From NCBI RefSeq assembly GCF_004121055.1, contig NZ_PYAL01000003.1, forward strand, positions 558,001-622,000: 64,000 nt of DNA. Direction: 5' to 3'. Below the pieces are notes generated by a model. It ran no database searches and was not told the DNA's origin. It saw nothing but the letters and a program-made list of their open reading frames with translations. Of this stretch, positions 58,318-64,000 are shown in pieces; positions within the stretch are counted from its first letter, which is position 1, and every line of letters starts with the position of its first letter. A program made the position numbers and the translations under genes. Origin of the DNA: Achromobacter aloeverae. Its GTDB lineage: Bacteria > Pseudomonadota > Gammaproteobacteria > Burkholderiales > Burkholderiaceae_B.

Positions 58318-59589
58318 ATGGCATCATCCCCGATGGCAAAAGACAACGTTGCGCGCGAGCTTGATGATATGGGAAACAAGGCAATGAAGGCACCCGTGTT
58401 TATTACGCGTGTGGTTCTGCGGAATTATCGAAGCATAGGCCTGTGCAATGTGGATCTCGGCGCGTTGACCTATTTGGTTGGCGCAAATGGCGCTGGGAAA
58501 AGCAATTTTGTAGATGCCTTGCATTTCGTATCCGAAGCGCTGACAAGCTCCCTTGACCAAGCACTCAACGTTCGCGGCGGTCTTGCCGAGGTGCGTCGAC
58601 ATTCGGGTGGTCACCCGACGCATTTCGGGATACGGCTCGATTTCCAGTTGAACGGTGTCGCCGGGCATTACGCATTTGAGATAGCTGCTGTGAAGAATCG
58701 CGGGTTTCAGGTGCAAGAGGAAGAATGCACCTGGGGGGAGTGGGGGAAAGGCCCCTACTATCGAGTCGAGCGTGGAGAGGTAAAGGAGAGCAGCGAGTCA
58801 GTATTGCCGGCGCTGGCCAATGATCGCCTCGCCTTGGTCGCCATTTCCGGTTTAACTGCATTTCGCCCGATCTTCGATGCGCTTAGCAGCATGGGTTTCT
58901 ACAATTTGAACCCGAAGCTGATGCGAGAACTCCAAAAATCACAAGAAGGACGCCTCTTGAAGTCGGAAGGGGAAAATATCGTTTCCGTGATTGGCCATTT
59001 GGAAAAGGTACATCCCGCAGCGCTGCGGGTGATCGAGGAGTACCTGCAAACAGTCGTGCCGAGGGTTCACACGGTAAGACGGGTGCAGGTCGGACCGATG
59101 GAGACAATGGAGTTTCGGCAAGACGTGCGTGGAGCAAAAGACCCATGGCGCTTCCAGGCGCAAAATATGTCGGACGGAACATTGCGGGCACTGGGCGTAT
59201 TAACCGCGCTGTTTCAGGGCAATCAGGATTTCTCGCCGACGCTGATCGGCATCGAAGAGCCTGAGACCGCACTGCACCCGGCTGCGAGCGCAGCATTGAG
59301 GGAAGCGCTGCAGCGGGCATCGGAGCATACCCAGATTATCGTGACCAGCCATAGTCCCGAATTACTGGACGATGCGTCTGTGCGGGATGACCAAATACTT
59401 GCCGTGGTCTCGGATGATGGTGAAACAAAAATTGCCTCGATCGATCCCGCTTCCCGCGATGCAATAAGAAGTCACCTTTTCTCCGCGGGCGAATTGCTCA
59501 AGTTGGGGCAGTTGCAGCCGGACCCGGAAGTCCTGGAAAAGCAGTCACCCCGCCAAGTGTCCCTTTTCGATGGAGGGCTCGTTGAATAG
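58318..59589 (+). CDS. RecF/OLD-like AAA ATPase (AAA_15/AAA_21)
   Basis: 423 residues. An ABC-type ATPase head carries Walker A GANGAGKSN (about 55-63), a signature-like NMSDGTLRALGVL, Walker B LIGIEEPETALHP and the switch His in TSHSPELLDD. The mid part (about 90-270) carries no recognised DNA-binding domain. The fold is that of RecF, SMC and OLD ATPases, often paired with a nuclease or toxin. Codons and base composition (about 52-57% GC) differ sharply from neighbours. The stop lies 20 bp inside the next gene. Several in-frame ATGs exist (58333, 58369, 58384), and the true start may be one of these. Confidence 0.82.
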   Translation: MASSPMAKDNVARELDDMGNKAMKAPVFITRVVLRNYRSIGLCNVDLGALTYLVGANGAGKSNFVDALHFVSEALTSSLDQALNVRGGLAEVRRHSGGHPTHFGIRLDFQLNGVAGHYAFEIAAVKNRGFQVQEEECTWGEWGKGPYYRVERGEVKESSESVLPALANDRLALVAISGLTAFRPIFDALSSMGFYNLNPKLMRELQKSQEGRLLKSEGENIVSVIGHLEKVHPAALRVIEEYLQTVVPRVHTVRRVQVGPMETMEFRQDVRGAKDPWRFQAQNMSDGTLRALGVLTALFQGNQDFSPTLIGIEEPETALHPAASAALREALQRASEHTQIIVTSHSPELLDDASVRDDQILAVVSDDGETKIASIDPASRDAIRSHLFSAGELLKLGQLQPDPEVLEKQSPRQVSLFDGGLVE

Positions 59590-60184
59590 CGTGGTCAGCA
59601 TCGTGGAAGGGCATGGAGAAACGACTGCTTTTCCGCAGCTATTGCGTCGAATTGCTGCCTGGCGTACGCCAGAAATTCATGTGGACGTGCAGCCTCCCAT
59701 AAGGGTGAAGAAAGACCGCTTTCTCAACCGCGAAGAGGAGTTTGACCGCTATCTACGACTTGCCGGCGGGAAAAGCGGGTTGGACGGGTGGGTGGTCATT
59801 CTTCTGGACGCCGATGATGACTGCCCTGCAGCGCATGGCCCTGGTATCTTGGCTCGCGCTCGGACCGTCCTACCGCATAGGTCGGTGTCTGTCGTTCTGG
59901 CGAATAGGGAGTTTGAGGCGTGGTTCATAGGCGCAGCAGCGTCCCTTGAAGGCCACCGGGGACTTAGAATAGGCGCGCACGATTTACGTATGGATCCGGA
60001 GCAACCGCGTGACGCAAAAGGGTGGTTGCGGGAGCGCATGGCCAATCGCTCGTATGGTGAAACCACTGATCAGCCAGCTTTCGTTGCGAGAATGGATCTG
60101 CAGCAAGCCTATGACCGCTGTCGGTCGTTCAGAAAGTTGTGCGGGGATTGGGATCGACGGTTTGGCGCGTTACAAACTCAGTGA
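59570..60184 (+). CDS. DUF4276 family protein (TOPRIM-like acidic motifs)
   Basis: 204 residues, resembling DUF4276. Motifs read SIVEGHGETTAFP with Glu13, LLDADDDC with Asp80 and Asp82, and ANREFEAWFIGA. Glu and Asp-x-Asp in this order match a TOPRIM-type metal site, as in OLD nucleases, but I infer this from spacing only. It overlaps the ATPase by 20 bp and shares its low GC, so the pair was acquired together. A TTG at 59582 with GGAGG 5 bp upstream is a good alternative start. The ATPase plus partner order suits a defence-type effector pair; no activity is shown. Confidence 0.75.
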   Translation: MEGSLNSVVSIVEGHGETTAFPQLLRRIAAWRTPEIHVDVQPPIRVKKDRFLNREEEFDRYLRLAGGKSGLDGWVVILLDADDDCPAAHGPGILARARTVLPHRSVSVVLANREFEAWFIGAAASLEGHRGLRIGAHDLRMDPEQPRDAKGWLRERMANRSYGETTDQPAFVARMDLQQAYDRCRSFRKLCGDWDRRFGALQTQ

Positions 60185-60367
60185 TGTCCGGGGGTGTGGG
60201 ATACGCGGACGTTCTGATCGCTGCGGCAACGCAACAGTTAGCCTTCATTCCCAAGTCGACTCAACATATTTTCAGGCGCTCTCGTGTATCGTCCGGAGCG
60301 CATTTTCTGGAGACAGGCAGGCCCGGAGCATGGACGCATCCGCGATCCGCCGGGCCGGATGGCATCT

Positions 60368-61567
60368 ATGGATACGTTGAAATCGGCGGCCGATACGCTG
60401 TTCATTCTCATAGGCGCGGTGATGGTGCTCGCGATGCATGCGGGGTTCGCGTTTCTTGAGCTGGGCACGGTGCGCAAGAAGAACCAGGTCAATGCCCTGG
60501 TGAAGATCCTGGTGGATTTCGCGGTGTCGACCATCGCGTATTTCTTCATCGGCTACAAGATCGCGTACGGCGTGCAGTTCTTCACGGGCGCGGAAGCGCT
60601 GGCGGTGAAGAATGGCCATGAGCTGGTGCGTTTCTTTTTCCTGCTGACGTTCGCGGCGGCGATTCCGGCGATCATCTCCGGCGGCATCGCGGAACGGTCG
60701 CGCTTCAATCCGCAACTGGCGGCGACCTTCCTGCTGGTGGGGTTCGTCTATCCCTTTTTCGAAGGCATCGTGTGGAATGGTCATCTGGGCCTCCAGCAGT
60801 GGCTGACCGAAGTCGCGGGGGTGCCTTTCCATGATTTCGCGGGGTCGGTGGTGGTGCACGCGTTTGGCGGCTGGGTCGCGTTGATCGCCGTGGTGCTGCT
60901 GGGCGCGCGGCGCGGGCGTTACAAGGATGGCCGCATCGCCGCCCATCCGCCGTCGAACATTCCTTTCCTCGCGCTGGGGGCGTGGGTGCTGGCGGTGGGT
61001 TGGTTCGGGTTCAACGTCATGAGCGCGCAGACCCTGGACAAGATCAGCGGCCTGGTTGCCATCAATTCGCTCATGGCGATGGCGGGCGGCACGCTGTCGG
61101 CGTGGGCGGTGGGGCGCAATGACCCCGGCTTCACCTACAACGGTCCGCTGGCCGGCCTGGTGGCCGTGTGCGCGGGATCGGACGTCATGCATCCGCTGGG
61201 TGCGTTGGCGACCGGCGCTATCGCGGGCGTGTTGTTCGTCTACATGTTCACCAGGGTGCAGAACAAGTGGCGCATCGATGACGTGTTGGGGGTCTGGCCC
61301 TTGCATGGTTTGTGCGGCGCCTGGGGCGGCATTGCCGCCGGCATCTTCGGCCTGCAATCGTTGGGCGGCCTGGGCGGCGTATCGTTCGGCGCCCAGTTGG
61401 CAGGCACCGTCTTCGGCGTCGTCGTCGCGTCGCTGGGCGGCTTCATCGTCTATGGCGCCATCCGGGCCCTGGTCGGTCTGCGCGTCAGCCAGGAAGCCGA
61501 ATTCAACGGCGCCGACCTGTCCATACACCGTATCTCGTCCACGCCGGAACGCGAGACGAATTGGTGA
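60368..61567 (+). CDS. amt: Ammonium transporter (AmtB family)
   Basis: 399 residues with eleven hydrophobic segments. Family blocks are VMVLAMHAGFAFLELG, GGIAERSRF, DFAGSVVVHAFGGWVAL with the first pore histidine, FGFNVMSAQ, and WPLHGLCGAWGGIAAGIFG with the second pore histidine. It carries ammonium across the inner membrane. No glnK is adjacent, which is unusual for the family. An ATG 9 bp earlier (60359) is an alternative start. The GC content is back to the genome's level. Confidence 0.93.
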   Translation: MDTLKSAADTLFILIGAVMVLAMHAGFAFLELGTVRKKNQVNALVKILVDFAVSTIAYFFIGYKIAYGVQFFTGAEALAVKNGHELVRFFFLLTFAAAIPAIISGGIAERSRFNPQLAATFLLVGFVYPFFEGIVWNGHLGLQQWLTEVAGVPFHDFAGSVVVHAFGGWVALIAVVLLGARRGRYKDGRIAAHPPSNIPFLALGAWVLAVGWFGFNVMSAQTLDKISGLVAINSLMAMAGGTLSAWAVGRNDPGFTYNGPLAGLVAVCAGSDVMHPLGALATGAIAGVLFVYMFTRVQNKWRIDDVLGVWPLHGLCGAWGGIAAGIFGLQSLGGLGGVSFGAQLAGTVFGVVVASLGGFIVYGAIRALVGLRVSQEAEFNGADLSIHRISSTPERETNW

Positions 61568-61593
61568 ACGAATCGGTGAGCGAATTGGTGAAC
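61558..61593 (+). repeat. Three 12-bp tandem repeats over the amt stop
   Basis: GAATTGGTGAAC, GAATCGGTGAGC and GAATTGGTGAAC lie in tandem; the amt TGA is in the first unit. Slippage could shift the last codons or stop. The rest of the 203-bp gap to the next gene shows no clear feature. Confidence 0.75.
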
Positions 61594-61770
61594 TAAGCCT
61601 AAGCCGCTCCGTCGGTCAAAAGGAGGGTGCACGTCGAGGCGTGCGCCTCCCGTCCTGCCGGGCCATACTCCCCATACAGGTTTTCGTCAGAACTCCGCTG
61701 ATATACGACTCCGATGCCTGAAGAACGATAAGTGGTGCTTCATCACAACGCAGGTCCAGGAGGAGTAAGC

Positions 61771-62862
61771 ATGAAACAGACGAAATCCTTGCTCATTGCC
61801 GCATTGACCTTGGGGCCGGTTCTGGCGCTTGCCGCGACGGAGCCACAGGCAATACCGTTCAAGGCGACCAACCCCATCAAGATGCCCGCCGGGCAGCACC
61901 TGGGCGAGGTATCGGGCGTCGCGGTCGACAAGGTTGGCCATATCTACGTCTATCAGCGCGGCAACACGAACGGGCCGGCCTATGGTGCGGCGGCGGCCCA
62001 GTTGCTGGAGTTCGACCAGAACGGCAAGTATGTGCGCGAGATAGGCGCGCATCTCTACGCCTGGTCCTTCGCCCACGATGTTCGCGTCGATCCCCAAGGC
62101 AATATCTGGGCGGCCGACAAGGGTTCGGACATGGTCATCAAGTTCAACAGGGAAGGCGAGGTGGTCTGGACCTTTGGCCGCAAGCCCGAGGCCAGCGACG
62201 AGGGCGCCCATCCGCTGGAGCACCCCAAGCCGCCCCTGCCCGCCGTCGACGGCGCTTTCCGCCAGGTTACCGACATGGCCTGGGATTCCAAGGGCAATAC
62301 CTATATCTCCGATGGCTACATCAACTCGCGGGTGGCCAAGATCGGCCCCGACGGTCGCTGGCTGAAGTCCTGGGGCTCGTTCGGTTCGGAGCCGGGCCAG
62401 TTCAATACCTTGCACGCCATCGCCACCGACGCCGAGGACCATGTCTACGTGGCGGATCGCGGCAACCGGCGTATCCAGGTGTTCGACCCCGACGGCAAGT
62501 ACCTGCGCTCGATCACCATCGACCTGCCGGCGCCAGCCGACGCCCAGCAGCTGTACGGCAACAAGCCCAACCCCGAGGCCGGCGGCGTCGCCACCATGTT
62601 TCCCGGTGCGCCGTGGACGTTGTGCATCACGCCCAAGGTGCCCGGCAAGCAGCAGGTACTCTATACCTCCGACGCCTATCCCGGCCGTATCTACAAGCTG
62701 AGCCTGGACGGCAAGCTGCTGGGCTATCTCGGCAGCTCGGGCCGCAATGCGGGCCAGTTCGGCTGGGTCCACGAGATCGCCTGCCCCAGCGAGAACACGC
62801 TATACGTGGGCGAACTGCTCAACTGGCGTGTGCAGAAGCTGACCTTGAGTCCGAAGCCGTAA
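61771..62862 (+). CDS. Secreted NHL-repeat protein (peptidylglycine alpha-amidating lyase-like)
   Basis: 363 residues. A signal peptide (about 1-20) is followed by a six-bladed beta-propeller of NHL repeats: SGVAVDKVGHIYVYQRGN, AHDVRVDPQGNIWAADKGS, TDMAWDSKGNTYISDGYINSRVAKIGPDG, HAIATDAEDHVYVADRGNRRIQVFD and later VHEIACPSENTLYVGELLNWRVQKL. These resemble the alpha-hydroxyglycine amidating lyase propeller, including bladed Asp/Arg positions. Enzyme activity in bacteria is uncertain. AGGAGGAG gives a very strong site before the ATG. Confidence 0.87.
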   Translation: MKQTKSLLIAALTLGPVLALAATEPQAIPFKATNPIKMPAGQHLGEVSGVAVDKVGHIYVYQRGNTNGPAYGAAAAQLLEFDQNGKYVREIGAHLYAWSFAHDVRVDPQGNIWAADKGSDMVIKFNREGEVVWTFGRKPEASDEGAHPLEHPKPPLPAVDGAFRQVTDMAWDSKGNTYISDGYINSRVAKIGPDGRWLKSWGSFGSEPGQFNTLHAIATDAEDHVYVADRGNRRIQVFDPDGKYLRSITIDLPAPADAQQLYGNKPNPEAGGVATMFPGAPWTLCITPKVPGKQQVLYTSDAYPGRIYKLSLDGKLLGYLGSSGRNAGQFGWVHEIACPSENTLYVGELLNWRVQKLTLSPKP

Positions 62863-62979
62863 GGTAGGCGCCGGCGCGCGGCCCGGGGCCGCCGCCGGCT
62901 GGCTTGCCGTGGGGAAGGTGAACGCGGCCTGACGGAGTAGGTACGCTACACGGAAGCGATGGATGGCGCTTCTTACCCT

Positions 62980-63432
62980 CTATGCCGCCTTGCGCTTTTG
63001 CAGCGTATCCCAGCCCAGCATAGCCAGACCTACCGTCTTGGGCACGGTTTTTTCGCCGCGGCGATAATAGGCGAGCATCCTGCGGCTGATACCCAGCGCT
63101 TGCGCGGCGGCGTCAAGCGTGAGGTTGTTATGGTGCATCCAGGCGATGACGGACTGGTGAGAATATTCGCCGGCTTGCTCCAGTGCAAGCGCGCGCAGGT
63201 TGTCGCTCGCCAGGGTTAGATCATCGTCATTTGCGAAGATGACGCCGAGCGCGCAGTCGTCCGGCGCAACCGTGGCGAACACTTTGCGGTCCATGAGACG
63301 CGCGAGGCTTGGGTATTTCTTGACAGTGCCGGCCAGATCGACGACTGCCGCATACCCGTCCTCGAAGGCCAAGGCCAATCGCTGCGGACCGCAGGCGGAG
63401 ACCTGCGTGATGACGAATTTGGATTGCTTCAT
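62980..63432 (-). CDS. DUF2442 plus helix-turn-helix protein
   Basis: 150 residues. An N-terminal DUF2442-like beta domain (QRLALAFEDGYAAVVDLAG, 1-85) precedes a C-terminal HTH: LDAAAQALGISRRMLAYYRRG is a classic recognition helix. DUF2442 proteins often sit beside DUF4160 genes in small modules, but none is seen next to this one. It is likely a DNA-binding regulator of unknown target. The ATG opens after a gap of 261 bp from ychF, on the opposite strand. Confidence 0.78.
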   Translation of the reverse strand: MKQSKFVITQVSACGPQRLALAFEDGYAAVVDLAGTVKKYPSLARLMDRKVFATVAPDDCALGVIFANDDDLTLASDNLRALALEQAGEYSHQSVIAWMHHNNLTLDAAAQALGISRRMLAYYRRGEKTVPKTVGLAMLGWDTLQKRKAA

Positions 63433-63693
63433 GGTCCAGTTCTTGGCGTTTGAACGAACTGGATGGGTGTCGTTGGGTTTGAGTGCGTTCCCCCACGGCG
63501 TGCCGGTATGGCTGGGGTATCCCGGCGCTCGGTTAAAATGCCCGGTTTACTGGACTGACGTCCGATCCGGCACCGATTTATAGATCCGCGTTTCGGTTTC
63601 CAGGCTGCTGCCTGGGGAAGCCGACGAACAGCGGACAGGCCGGCGGCGCGATCGTGCCGGGCTCGCCGGTGCGTTGATACTTATAGGATTTCC

Positions 63694-64000
63694 ATGGCTC
63701 TGCAATGCGGCATCGTCGGCCTGCCCAACGTCGGCAAATCGACCCTCTTCAATGCCCTGACGAAGGCCGGCATCCCGGCGGAAAACTACCCTTTCTGCAC
63801 CATCGAGCCCAATGTCGGCGTGGTGGAAGTGCCTGATCCGCGCTTGCAGAAGCTGGCGGAAATCGTCTCGCCGGAGCGCATCCTCTCCGCGACGGTGGAG
63901 TTCGTCGATATCGCCGGCCTGGTCGCTGGCGCCAGCCAGGGTGAAGGGCTGGGCAACCAGTTCCTGTCGCACATCCGCGAGACCGACGCCATCGTCAACG
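63694..64000 (+). CDS. ychF: Redox-regulated ATPase YchF (partial, 5' end)
   Basis: The first 102 residues are in the window; the gene runs on past the edge. The Obg-family GTPase fold is clear: G1 [35 protein letters not shown] and G3 [17 protein letters not shown]. YchF prefers ATP and is linked to ribosomes and oxidative stress. TAGGA lies upstream of the ATG. Confidence 0.95.
   Translation, partial: MALQCGIVGLPNVGKSTLFNALTKAGIPAENYPFCTIEPNVGVVEVPDPRLQKLAEIVSPERILSATVEFVDIAGLVAGASQGEGLGNQFLSHIRETDAIVN

Overview
The window is high-GC (roughly two-thirds G+C), densely coded and apparently chromosomal. It most resembles the Alcaligenaceae, with a Bordetella/Achromobacter-type bacterium my best guess. 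This rests on the mix of housekeeping genes (metG, apbC/mrp, tamA-tamB, dcd, gcvTHP behind a glycine riboswitch, thyA-folA, coq7, mutM, lolB, ispE, tRNA-Gln, prs, rplY, pth, ychF) with an orphan TRAP-type binding protein and aromatic and uronate catabolism. It comes from reading protein motifs, not from a database search.

Layout. 1-5.5 kb: end of an unknown gene, a phage-antirepressor-like protein, a GNAT acetyltransferase, an ABM-fold monooxygenase, two META-domain lipoproteins, then trhO and mtnN. 5.5-17.4 kb: metG with a small membrane protein upstream (minus strand), apbC, the tamA-tamB outer-membrane assembly pair, dcd, a second GNAT and an orphan dctP. 17.6-23.7 kb: an unusual TPR/C39-peptidase protein, an Orn/Lys/Arg decarboxylase and an HI0933-family flavoprotein. 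23.8-28.8 kb: tandem glycine riboswitch and the glycine cleavage operon. 28.8-33.5 kb: an aldehyde dehydrogenase, an omega-aminotransferase and a divergent MocR regulator, which look like a beta-alanine/amine catabolic module. 33.5-36.2 kb: folA, thyA, osmC, coq7.

36.2-41 kb: a gene-free stretch of about 900 bp with a candidate small RNA (anti-Shine-Dalgarno loop and perfect terminator), then a tviB-tviC nucleotide-sugar pair facing a phosphomannomutase. 41-51 kb: an FAD oxidase, a two-component system followed by a PAP2 phosphatase, a uronate dehydrogenase divergent from a FadR-type regulator, the hmgA-fahA homogentisate operon and mutM. 51-57.4 kb: a TPR protein, lolB, ispE, tRNA-Gln, prs, rplY, pth.

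57.4-63.7 kb: an accessory stretch between pth and ychF, which are neighbours in many proteobacteria. It holds a CPBP protease, a lower-GC two-gene module (RecF/OLD-like ATPase plus DUF4276 protein with TOPRIM-like acidic motifs), an ammonium transporter, an NHL-repeat secreted protein and a DUF2442-HTH protein. The ATPase/DUF4276 pair is the best candidate here for a defence-type system. Other points worth attention are the missing catalytic cysteine in the methylmalonate-semialdehyde-type dehydrogenase, the small RNA, the TPR-C39-TPR protein and the hairpin holding the PAP2 ribosome-binding site. No insertion sequence, CRISPR array, rRNA or replication origin was seen.
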